Below, in pieces: positions 7,443 to 15,134 of a stretch of DNA of 64,000 bases; position 1 is the first letter of the stretch; every line of letters begins with the position of its first letter. The notes below the pieces were generated by a model. The model saw only the letters and a program-made list of their open reading frames with translations. It was not told the origin of the DNA and did not search any database. The DNA lies in the NCBI GenBank assembly GCA_963785585.1, contig CAWAVW010000004.1, forward strand, positions 992,001-1,056,000, in the 5' to 3' direction. The position numbers and the translations under genes are program-made. The stretch comes from Palsa-295 sp963785585. GTDB taxonomy: Bacteria; Acidobacteriota; Terriglobia; Acidiferrales; UBA7541.

Positions 7443-9527
7443 ATGCAGGAAACAAGCCGAAGCCAGCAGCCCGCGCAAAAATCGAGTGCGCGCAAGGCAC
7501 GCATCGCGCTCGTCCCCGCGTTGCTGATTGTCGCGTCCGGCATCGCGCTTTCCATCGGCTCGCGAACCTCGGCCGGATCGCCATCGCCATCCGCCGCGCA
7601 ATCATCCGCCAAACCACAGGAGGCCGTCGTGGCGCCGAACGAGAACCTGGTCGTTGAGGGCATTCCGCCCATTCCGGCGTCGCTGGCCGAGCGCGCCTCG
7701 CGCTACACCAATTTCCGCGCCGCGCTGTTCACCAGTTGGAATCCATCGCGACGCGAAATGCTGATCGCCACGCGCTTCGGCGACACGTTTCAGATTCATA
7801 AAGTCGCCGCGCCCGGCGCCGCGCGCACCCAGCTTACGTTTTTCCCGGACGACGTCCGCTCGGCGCTGTATCCGCCGAAGGCCGCAGCCGGCCCTGCCGC
7901 GGAGTCGTTCGTTTTCAGCAAAGACATCGGCGGCGGCGAGTTTTACCAGCTCTACCGCTATGACGTCGCTACCGGCAACATCACTCTTCTGACCGACGGA
8001 AAATCACGCAACACCGACGAAGTCTGGTCCCACGACGGCACGAAGCTCGCGTACGCATCCACGCGCCGCAACGGCAGCGACGTGGACATTTACATCACCG
8101 AGCCCGCGCATCCCGAGAAAGATCATCTCGTCGCGCAAAATTCCGGCGGCGGATGGGCGGTGCTCGATTGGTCGCCCGACGACTCCCAGCTGCTGGTGCA
8201 GGAATATATTTCGGTGAACGAATCGAATCTGTGGCTGGTGAACGTGGCCACCGGAGAGAAGTCCGCCATTTCGACAAAATCCGGCGACGAGAAGGTCGCC
8301 TATGGCGGCGGAAAATTCGCCAGCAGCGGGAAGGGAATTTACGTCACCACCGACAAAGACTCCGAGTTCCAGCGCCTGGCCTACATCGACCTCGCCTCGA
8401 AAAAATATACCTACCTCACTTCGCACATTTCCTGGGACGTGGAAGGTTTCGACGTTTCGCCCGACGGCTCGACGATTGCCTTCACGACGAACGAAGACGG
8501 CTACGGCTCGCTGCATTTGCTCGACACCAAAACCGGCAAGGAAAAGCCCGCGCCGAAAACGCCCGCCGGCGTGGTATCCGGCGCGAAGTGGCATCCCAAT
8601 GGCGAAGACCTCGCCTTCGGCGTCACCGGCTCGCACTCCGCTGCCGACGTCTATTCCGCGAACGTGAAAACCGGAAAAGTCGAGCGCTGGACGGCCAGCG
8701 AAACCGGCGGACTGAATCCCGCGAACTTTTCCGAAGCGCAATTGATTCACTGGAAATCGTTCGATGGAAAATCGATTGGCGGCTTTCTCTACAAGCCGGT
8801 CTCCCGCGCGGGCGGACCGCAATTCACCGGCAAGCGCCCGGTGATTATCGATATTCACGGCGGCCCCGAAGGGCAGTTCCGCCCCGGATTTCTCGGTCGT
8901 TACAACTACTTCATGAGCGAGCTGGGCATCGCCATGATTTTCCCCAACGTGCGCGGCTCGACGGGCTACGGAAAAACGTTCGTTACGCTCGACAACGGAT
9001 TTTTGCGCGAAGGCTCGTACAAAGATATTAATTCGCTGCTCGACTGGATTTCGACGCAGCCCGATCTTGACGCCGACCGCGTGATGGTCACCGGCGGCAG
9101 CTACGGCGGATTTATGACGCTCGCCGTCGCGACGAATTACAACGACCGCATCCGCTGCTCGGTCGATATCGTCGGCCCGTCGAACCTCGTCACTTTCCTG
9201 CAGAACACCTCCGGCTACCGCCAGGATTTGCGCCGCGCCGAATACGGCGATGAACGCGATCCGAAGATGCGCGAATTCCTCGAGCGCATCGCTCCCGCGA
9301 ACAACGCCGCGAAAATCACGAAGCCTTTGTTCGTCATTCAGGGCCGCAACGATCCGCGCGTCCCGCACACCGAAGCCGAGCAGATGGTCGCCGTCGTCCG
9401 CAAAAACGGCACGCCGGTCTGGTTCCTGATGGCCAACGACGAAGGCCACGGCTTCAGCAAAAAGAAAAACGTGGACTTCCAGTTCTACGCCACCCTGCAG
9501 TTCATCCAGCAGTATCTGCTGAATTAG
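7443..9527 (+). CDS. S9 family serine peptidase (prolyl oligopeptidase/acylaminoacyl-peptidase type)
   Basis: A 694-residue exported peptidase. The start at 7443 has GGAG eight bases upstream; an ATG at 7437 is too close to that site. A basic N-terminus is followed by a hydrophobic segment (IALVPALLIVASGIALSI), which may be a signal peptide or anchor. Residues about 70-420 are a TolB/WD40-like beta-propeller with repeats such as DEVWSHDGTKLAYAST and DVSPDGSTIAFTTNEDG. The alpha/beta-hydrolase domain follows, with VIIDIHGGPEGQ and GSTGYG. The triad is visible: S553 in GGSYGGFMT, D637 in GRNDPRVP and H669 in DEGHGF. It should cleave short peptides, probably in the periplasm. The gene is flanked by repeats and appears monocistronic. 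Confidence 0.93.
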   Translation: MQETSRSQQPAQKSSARKARIALVPALLIVASGIALSIGSRTSAGSPSPSAAQSSAKPQEAVVAPNENLVVEGIPPIPASLAERASRYTNFRAALFTSWNPSRREMLIATRFGDTFQIHKVAAPGAARTQLTFFPDDVRSALYPPKAAAGPAAESFVFSKDIGGGEFYQLYRYDVATGNITLLTDGKSRNTDEVWSHDGTKLAYASTRRNGSDVDIYITEPAHPEKDHLVAQNSGGGWAVLDWSPDDSQLLVQEYISVNESNLWLVNVATGEKSAISTKSGDEKVAYGGGKFASSGKGIYVTTDKDSEFQRLAYIDLASKKYTYLTSHISWDVEGFDVSPDGSTIAFTTNEDGYGSLHLLDTKTGKEKPAPKTPAGVVSGAKWHPNGEDLAFGVTGSHSAADVYSANVKTGKVERWTASETGGLNPANFSEAQLIHWKSFDGKSIGGFLYKPVSRAGGPQFTGKRPVIIDIHGGPEGQFRPGFLGRYNYFMSELGIAMIFPNVRGSTGYGKTFVTLDNGFLREGSYKDINSLLDWISTQPDLDADRVMVTGGSYGGFMTLAVATNYNDRIRCSVDIVGPSNLVTFLQNTSGYRQDLRRAEYGDERDPKMREFLERIAPANNAAKITKPLFVIQGRNDPRVPHTEAEQMVAVVRKNGTPVWFLMANDEGHGFSKKKNVDFQFYATLQFIQQYLLN

Positions 9528-10571
9528 CGGCTGCAGCGCAGCTCCCCGCCAGCCGTTGTCGTTGCAGCTGCCTTTGCCTTTAACGTGGGTGCCCCATCCT
9601 TCGCCGGTTCTGCGAAGGGTGGGGCCTTTGACTTCTGTCAAGTTCTCGCGCCGCAAACGATTCTCGCGCGAAAAAAAACCGCTGCGACGTAACGCGTTCG
9701 CCTCGATTCTCACCGCCGCGAAACTCGCAGCCTTTCGTAGCGTAGACGCCCACGTCTGCGCAGCGCGAGTCCGCGCCAGCGGACGAGCGTGCCGTTCGTC
9801 AACGCCAGCAACTCCGAACCAAAACCAAACCGAAAACCAAAACGCGCAGACGTGGGCGTCTACGCTACGAAATGCATCGGTCGCGGAAATACTTCGATCG
9901 CGCACGAACGGTTTTGACTTTCGGTGTTGCATTTGCCTGTGTAGCGGCCGAACCCGTTCTGTATTTCGGAACGGGTTCGGGCATCGATCCGCGGAGCGCA
10001 CAGTCAAATGCAACGGCTGCCCGCTCGACGAAACCCGTCGTGCGGCCGCTACACAATCAAAATCGTGCACCGCTGCGTTCTTCGCCGCGCATGTGCCTTA
10101 CACGCCTTTGACTTTGTAGCGGCGGGCTTCACGCCCGCCAGCTGTTGTCGTTGCAGTTGCCTTTGTCTTTGACGTGGGTGCCCCATCCTTCGCCGGTTCT
10201 GCGAAGGGTGGGTCTTTTGACTTTCGGTTTTGAATCTCGGTTTTGCATTCGTCTGTGTAGCCGCCGAACCCGTTCCGATTTTTGGAACGGGTTCGGGCAT
10301 CGATCCGGGCGGCGCAAAATCAAATTCAAAATCAACGGCTGCCCGCTCGACCAAACCCGTCGTGCGGCCGCTACACAGTCAAAATCGTGCACCGGTGCGG
10401 TTTTCTCCGCGCTCCTCCGCAAACCTGCCGCAAACCGCGCATCCGCAGCCACTTCCAGCCAACGCGAAAACCGAGAGTTTCCCGCGCCACGCGTGTTTAA
10501 CAACATGAGCGCAAATGCACGCAGGGAAGCCGCTCAGGATCGACGATCGAGGACCACCAGGAGAGACAGCC
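9528..10571. repeat. Intergenic block of hairpin repeats (REP-like, two duplicated groups)
   Basis: No gene is supported. The block contains the CCATCCTTCGCCGGTTCTGC hairpin at about 9585-9627 and again at 10173-10213; an inverted pair of GTAG-CGTAGACG hairpins at 9731-9873; the GTAGCGGCCGAACC...CGGCCGCTAC inverted pair at about 9939-10055 and again at 10256-10380; and a GTAG plus GGCGGGCTTCACGCCCGCC hairpin at 10113-10142. The same families recur across the window. The last 190 bases lead into the next gene without a clear promoter. Confidence 0.8.
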
Positions 10572-11096
10572 ATGAAGAAACTATTCGCCACATGTTTACT
10601 AGCAGCGGCATTTGCCGTTCCGGCCGTGTTTGCGCAGGACGCTGCGCAATCGACGCCGCAGGATGCACAAGCAACGCAAACGCAATCGTCCGACGCGGCA
10701 ACATCCGCCCAGGCCACCACAGCTCCGGCAGCGAACCAAAAATTCGCCGCCCGGATGATCCAGCGGCGCGTCGCCAGAATGACGGCGGTGCTTTCGCTCA
10801 CGCCCGCGCAGCAAGCGCAGGTCACTTCGATTCTGACCAATTCGCTGGCCGCAAACTCCGGCACGCGCGGCCAGATGAAGTCGGCCCGCGCCACGATGCG
10901 CACGGCGATCCAGTCGAACGACACCGCGACGATCGAGCAAGCGTCGAACACCATCGGCAACATCGCCGCGCAGAATGCGGCGGCTCGCGCCAAGACGGCT
11001 GCGGCGATCTATCAGATCCTCACGCCCGCCCAGCAGGCCAAAGCGCAGCAGCTCGCCGATTTGTTCGGCGGGCACGCAAAGCGTAACCGCGCCTGA
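10572..11096 (+). CDS. Spy/CpxP-like periplasmic protein, copy 1
   Basis: A 174-residue secreted protein: MKKLFATCLLAAAFAVPAVFAQ is a textbook signal peptide. The mature part is Ala/Gln/Thr-rich and helical, with two LTPAQQ motifs (LSLTPAQQAQVTSIL near residue 76 and ILTPAQQAKAQQL near 153), the hallmark of the LTxxQ Spy/CpxP family of ATP-independent periplasmic chaperones or stress sensors. The paralog at 11416 has an almost identical signal peptide. GAGAGACAGCC precedes the ATG. A terminator at 11136 separates the two genes. Confidence 0.75.
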   Translation: MKKLFATCLLAAAFAVPAVFAQDAAQSTPQDAQATQTQSSDAATSAQATTAPAANQKFAARMIQRRVARMTAVLSLTPAQQAQVTSILTNSLAANSGTRGQMKSARATMRTAIQSNDTATIEQASNTIGNIAAQNAAARAKTAAAIYQILTPAQQAKAQQLADLFGGHAKRNRA

Positions 11097-11135
11097 ATCG
11101 GACGCGGCAAAACGAAGTTCGAACCAGCGCGAGAC

Positions 11136-11180
11136 GGAGCGCCCGGCCTCCACCGGACGCTCCTTCGCGCTGTTTGTTTT
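11136..11180 (+). terminator. Terminator after the first Spy-like gene
   Basis: GGAGCGCCCGG pairs with CCGGACGCTCC around a short loop, followed after eight bases by TGTTTGTTTT. The rest of the gap up to 11415 shows no gene and no repeat. Confidence 0.6.
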
Positions 11181-11415
11181 CGGGCGATGTCGTCGCGGCA
11201 CGGCCAACCGGAAACCGCGAAAAATCTCGGGAACTTTCCCGCCCTCCCAGCCGAATCTACACCGAACAGAGTGCGACACCGGTTTCAGAAGTCCTCCGCA
11301 ACTCGCCGCGAAACCGGAAAAGCCAAATCGAATCTGAATTCCGTCGAGCGAGCGCTCCGCGAAGCACGCACCGCGAGCCGCATCCTCGCCTCGGAACCGA
11401 AAAGGGAGCCACACC

Positions 11416-11901
11416 ATGAAGAAGCTATTCGCTACATGTTTGCTCGCTGTCGTATTCGCCGTGCCGGCCACGTTTGCGCAGGCCGCATCCGCCGACGCCG
11501 CCACCGCGCCGGAACCGGGCGGTCCGAATCCGGCGAAAATGATTCAACACCGGGTGCAGACCATGACCACCGTGCTGTCGCTCACCGCCGCGCAGCAGAC
11601 CCAGGTGACCACGATTCTCACCAACAGTGCGGCCGCCGAATCCGGATTTCACACCAGCATGCGCGCCGCGCACAAAAATCTGAAGACGGCCATCGAATCG
11701 AACGACGCTGCGTCGATCGAGCAGATTTCCAATCAGATCGGCACGCTCACGGCGCAGTCCACGGCCGCGCACGCCAAGACGGAAGCCGCGATCTACCAGG
11801 TCCTCACCGCCGAACAGCAGTCCAAAGCCAGCCAACTCGGCGACGACATGCTCGGCGGCTTCGGCGGTCCGGGTCACGGCGGCCCCGGCGGCCCACGGTA
11901 A
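11416..11901 (+). CDS. Spy/CpxP-like periplasmic protein, copy 2
   Basis: A 161-residue paralog of the preceding gene. The signal peptide MKKLFATCLLAVVFAVPATFAQ differs in only a few residues. The mature helical region keeps the spacing of the first copy: MTTVLSLTAAQQTQVTTILTN, then the IESNDAASIEQISNQIGTL segment and AIYQVLTAEQQSKASQL. One LTxxQ motif is LTAAQ and the other LTAEQ. The C-terminus differs, ending in a Gly/Pro tail (GGFGGPGHGGPGGPR). AAGGGAG lies upstream of the ATG. Role as a periplasmic chaperone or envelope-stress protein is inferred from the motif. Confidence 0.75.
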   Translation: MKKLFATCLLAVVFAVPATFAQAASADAATAPEPGGPNPAKMIQHRVQTMTTVLSLTAAQQTQVTTILTNSAAAESGFHTSMRAAHKNLKTAIESNDAASIEQISNQIGTLTAQSTAAHAKTEAAIYQVLTAEQQSKASQLGDDMLGGFGGPGHGGPGGPR

Positions 11902-12384
11902 CGCGCAGGCGTTGCAGTTTTGCGGGTCGCGGCTTTAGCCGCGACCCTCGACGCTCGCCGCGGCGAGCGCGGCGCAGACGTGGGCGTCTACGCCACGAAA
12001 TGCAGCGATCGCGTAAGTGCGGGCAAGCGAGTTCGCACATTCGATCGCCAGCAAAACTCGCAGCCTCTCGTAGCGTAGACGCCCACGTCTGCGTGCTTCG
12101 GTTTTCGTTTCGGTTTTGGTTTGAAGTTGCCTGCGTTGACGAACGGCACGCTCGTCCGCTGGGGCGGACTCGCGCTGCGCAGACGTGGGCGTCTACGCTA
12201 CGAAATGCAGTGATCGAGCAAGTGCGGGCAAGCGAGTTCGCACATTCGATCGCCAGCAAAAATCGCGGCCTTTCGTAGCGTAGACGCCCACGTCTGCGCG
12301 CTTCGGTTTTGTCTTAGTTTTTCGGTTCGTCGAGAAATTCCTGCGCGCAACTAACCTCGCCGCGGCGTGTTTATACAAACAGCC
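11902..12384. repeat. Duplicated block with paired GTAGACG hairpins
   Basis: A roughly 120-bp block occurs twice, at about 11970-12094 and 12178-12299. Each copy starts with a reverse CGCAGACGTGGGCGTCTACG hairpin, continues with a shared GCGGGCAAGCGAGTTCGCAC stretch and ends with the forward hairpin CGTAGACGCCCACGTCTGCG. Between them is the GACGAACGGCACGCTCGTCC segment that also sits inside hairpin pairs elsewhere. No gene is seen. Confidence 0.8.
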
Positions 12385-12783
12385 ATGCAACTGCCCAGCG
12401 CCTATCAGGAAGTGCTGCTCAGCCGGGGATTGCCGCTCCGCGAAATCGGAGTCGCAGCCACGGGACTGGCGCGGCAAGACGCGTTCGCCGCCATCGAAGC
12501 GCTGCGCGGCTCGACGATCGCCATCGCCAGCGGAGACGTGCTGCGCGTAACGAACGAGCTGCCGCAATACACGTTCAGCAACTGGCGCGCGCTGCGGGGC
12601 ATCGGCGAATCGCTCGACGCATACATCACGCGCAGCCACGCGATCGCCCGCGACTACATCGCGAAATATCCCGAGCAGCCCGGCCAGATCACCCTCTACA
12701 CGCTGGTCACCGCCGAATTCGGCGCGGCAAACACGCCCGGTTCCGCTTCTCTCGCGCGCACCGCGTCTGCTTCCGTCCGTTAG
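12385..12783 (+). CDS. Imm40-like immunity protein family member
   Basis: A 132-residue soluble protein. The order of conserved features fits the Imm40 family: a start helix with LLSRGLPLREIGV, an ALARQDAF-type helix (LARQDAFAAIEALR), IAIASGDVLRV (GDV is typical), SNWRAL and a final ES-x-DAYITRSHAIARDYIAKYP. Imm40 proteins are predicted immunity partners of polymorphic toxins, although many members occur without a toxin. No toxin gene is adjacent. A GTG six codons upstream (12367) is an alternative start; neither has a good ribosome site. Family call from pattern memory only. Confidence 0.65.
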   Translation: MQLPSAYQEVLLSRGLPLREIGVAATGLARQDAFAAIEALRGSTIAIASGDVLRVTNELPQYTFSNWRALRGIGESLDAYITRSHAIARDYIAKYPEQPGQITLYTLVTAEFGAANTPGSASLARTASASVR

Positions 12784-13012
12784 CTGCAAACCGAACGCGA
12801 TCTTTCCGCAATCGCCTCATCCCATTCCACTTCGCGGCCGGTTACGAATTCCTTATGCCGCCCTTATCGTTTCCATACCCCCGCGTGCTAGCATCCTTTC
12901 CACGGAGCAACGAGGACTTCCGGCCGCACACCTGGCAATGCTTGCGCGAATGTAACGATTCGAGCGCCCGTGTGCGCGTCCGCGCGTTTCCGTAAATACG
13001 GAGGTTTTGCGT

Positions 13013-13993
13013 ATGAGTATTTTTGACAAGCGGTCGAACGACAATCAGCCCATGGAATTTGTGCCGCGCGTGGCGCAGCAAAACGCCAAGCTGATCGGCT
13101 TCGGCATCCTGGCGCTCGTCGTGCTGTTCGTATTCTCGCTGTTTATCATCCGCGTCACGCGCATCGAAGCGGGCCACGTGGGCGTCGAAATTAATCTGGC
13201 CGGCAACCAGCGCGGCGCTTCGGAAATTCCCATTCGCACCGGATGGGTGGTGTACAGCCCGCTGAAGACCCAGATTTTCGAATTTCCCACCTACGTGCAA
13301 ACGGTGAAGTGGACGCGCGACACCTCCGAAGGCCATCCGATCAACGAAGAGATGGGCTTCAACTCCAAGGAAGGCATGGAGATTTTCGTGGACGTTTCGC
13401 TTTCCTACGCGATCGATCCGCAGAAGGCTCCGGACTTCTACGTGAAGTACCGCATCAGCGACCTGGAAATGTTCACGCACGGGATTCTGCGCGACATCGT
13501 GCGCAACTCGCTCAACGAAGTCGCCTCCACGTTCACCGTCGAGGATATTTACGGCGAGCGCAAAGCCGACTTCCTCAGCCGCGTGCAGGCGATGATCGAG
13601 CAGAAAGTCGCGCCCGTCGGCGTGAGCATTCAGCAGTTTGGGTTTATCGGAGCGCCGCGCGTGCCGCAGGTGATCGCCGCGGCCATCACCGCGAAAGCGC
13701 AGGCCATTCAGCAGGCCGAACGCGCCCGCAACGAGCTGGCGACCACGCAGGCCGAAGCCGCCAAGAAAATCGCCGAAGCCGAGGGCGACGCGAAGTCGAT
13801 GGTCACGCGCGCGCAGGGCGAAGCCGATGCCAACCGCATCCGGCAGAATTCGCTGACGCCGCAACTTCTCGAGCTGCGCCGCATTGAAAACGAGCAGGCG
13901 CTGATCGAAAAGTGGAACGGCGCGCTGCCCGAAGTCGAAGCCGGCCAGGGCAGCGGCATGATTTTGCAATTGCCCAGGCCGCAACCAAAATAG
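13013..13993 (+). CDS. SPFH/prohibitin-domain membrane protein
   Basis: A 326-residue protein with one N-terminal membrane anchor (LIGFGILALVVLFVFSLFII, about residues 27-46). A prohibitin/stomatin-type SPFH domain follows: EAGHVGVEINLAGNQRG, TGWVVYSPLKTQIFEFPTY, VDVSLSYAIDP and SLNEVASTFTVEDIYGERK. Then comes an Ala/Glu/Lys/Arg-rich coiled coil (AQAIQQAERARNELATTQAE ... IAEAEGDAKSM) typical of prohibitin, HflK and flotillin. GGAGG nine bases upstream fixes the start. Such proteins form ring-like oligomers that organise membrane microdomains or modulate FtsH-type proteases; no partner gene is adjacent, so the exact role is open. Confidence 0.9.
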   Translation: MSIFDKRSNDNQPMEFVPRVAQQNAKLIGFGILALVVLFVFSLFIIRVTRIEAGHVGVEINLAGNQRGASEIPIRTGWVVYSPLKTQIFEFPTYVQTVKWTRDTSEGHPINEEMGFNSKEGMEIFVDVSLSYAIDPQKAPDFYVKYRISDLEMFTHGILRDIVRNSLNEVASTFTVEDIYGERKADFLSRVQAMIEQKVAPVGVSIQQFGFIGAPRVPQVIAAAITAKAQAIQQAERARNELATTQAEAAKKIAEAEGDAKSMVTRAQGEADANRIRQNSLTPQLLELRRIENEQALIEKWNGALPEVEAGQGSGMILQLPRPQPK

Positions 13994-14036
13994 TCGCCCC
14001 GTGCTGTGCGTGCGCCGTGCGCGCGCCGCCGGTTCG

Positions 14037-14813
14037 CGTACGTTAGACAATCTTGTCTGACAGTACGTTAGGCAATCTTGCCTGACGGATTTCAGATTCA
14101 GCCCGGCCGAAACCTAAACCGGTCAGACAAGAGTGTCTAACCAACCGTCAGACAAGATTGTCTAACTTACGGTGCCTCGGCTCGATTCGGCCAGCGCCAC
14201 AGACCGGTTCACGTACGTTAGACAATCCTGTCTGACAGTACATTAGGCAATCTTGCCTGACGGGTTTAGAGCCAGCCCGGCCGAAACCTAAACCGGTCAG
14301 ACAAAAGTCTCCGCACGAAAATCGTGCGGAGGGGCCGCACTGTCTAACCAACCGTCAGACAAGATTGTCTAACTTACGGTGGCTGGGCTCGATTCGGCCG
14401 GCACCCGGGGGCCGCTTCGCGTACGTTAGACAATCCTGTCTGACAGTACGTTAGGCAATCCTGCCTGACGGGTTTAGATCCTGCCGGGTCGAAACCTAAA
14501 CCGGTCAGACACCAGTGTCTAACCAACCGTCAGACAAGATTGTCTAACTTACGGTGGCGGGGCTCGATTCGGCCGGCACCGGCGACCGCTTCGCGTACGT
14601 TAGACAATCTTGCCTGACGGGTTTAGATCCAGCCCGACCGAAATCTAAACCGGTCAGACACGAGTCTCCGGTTCGCGTACGTTAGACAATCTTGTCTGAC
14701 AGTACGTTGGGCAATCTTGCCTGACGGATTTAGATTCAGCCCGGTCGAAATCTAAACCGGTCAGACAAAAGTGTCTAACCAACCGTCAGACAAGATTGTC
14801 TAACTTACGGTGG
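14037..14813. repeat. Five five-hairpin repeat units (one truncated)
   Basis: Units lie at about 14037-14174, 14213-14381, 14420-14557, 14592-14669 and 14670-14813, in the opposite orientation to those at 48.4 kb. A complete unit reads GTTAGACAATCTTGTCTGAC, GTTAGGCAATCTTGCCTGAC, a central stem with TCTAAACC, GTCAGACAAGAGTGTCTAAC and GTCAGACAAGATTGTCTAAC. The second unit has the extra CTCCGCACG hairpin at 14309-14331. The fourth lacks one leading hairpin and stops abruptly at AGTCTCC, the point where that extra hairpin begins, and the fifth starts at once. Confidence 0.9.
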
Positions 14814-15134
14814 CTCGCCGCGATTCGCTTCGTCGTTGCGTCTTCCGCCACTTTAGGAAGCCGCCAGCACTGTCCGAAGAGCCCTGGCCAAAGTATTTTC
14901 GTTTTGCGGGTCGCCGCTTTAGCGGCGACATTCAGCCGAGGCCAACCAACCGGCTTTAGCCGCTGAAGCTCGCCGCCACTTCGCGAAGCGCCGGCCTAGC
15001 CGTACCAGCCCGCCTCTAAAAATATTTACATCCGCTATAAACGGGACTTGTGTATCATCCCCTTCTCCTGGACCCCGGAAGGGAATTGCTCATACTCCAG
15101 CCCTGACGGAATTCATATTTCGGAGCGCCTCTCG
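14814..15134. other. Leader region of the FG-GAP lipoprotein gene
   Basis: A hairpin GTCGCCGCTTTAGCGGCGAC at about 14911-14930 and a looser partner near 14950-14975 belong to the GCGGGTCG hairpin family also seen near 29.4 and 29.95 kb. Downstream the DNA becomes AT-rich (TAAAAATATTTACA, GCTATAAAC, TTGTGTATCAT, 15017-15058), which probably holds the promoter, but no pair of boxes has ideal spacing. Confidence 0.45.

Noticed and set aside
9556..10119. Frames through the hairpin repeats that translate to recurring phrases such as RSVDAHVCA or VAAGFTPAS
   Set aside because: They are direct translations of interspersed repeats, occur at many loci in all frames, and lack ribosome sites.
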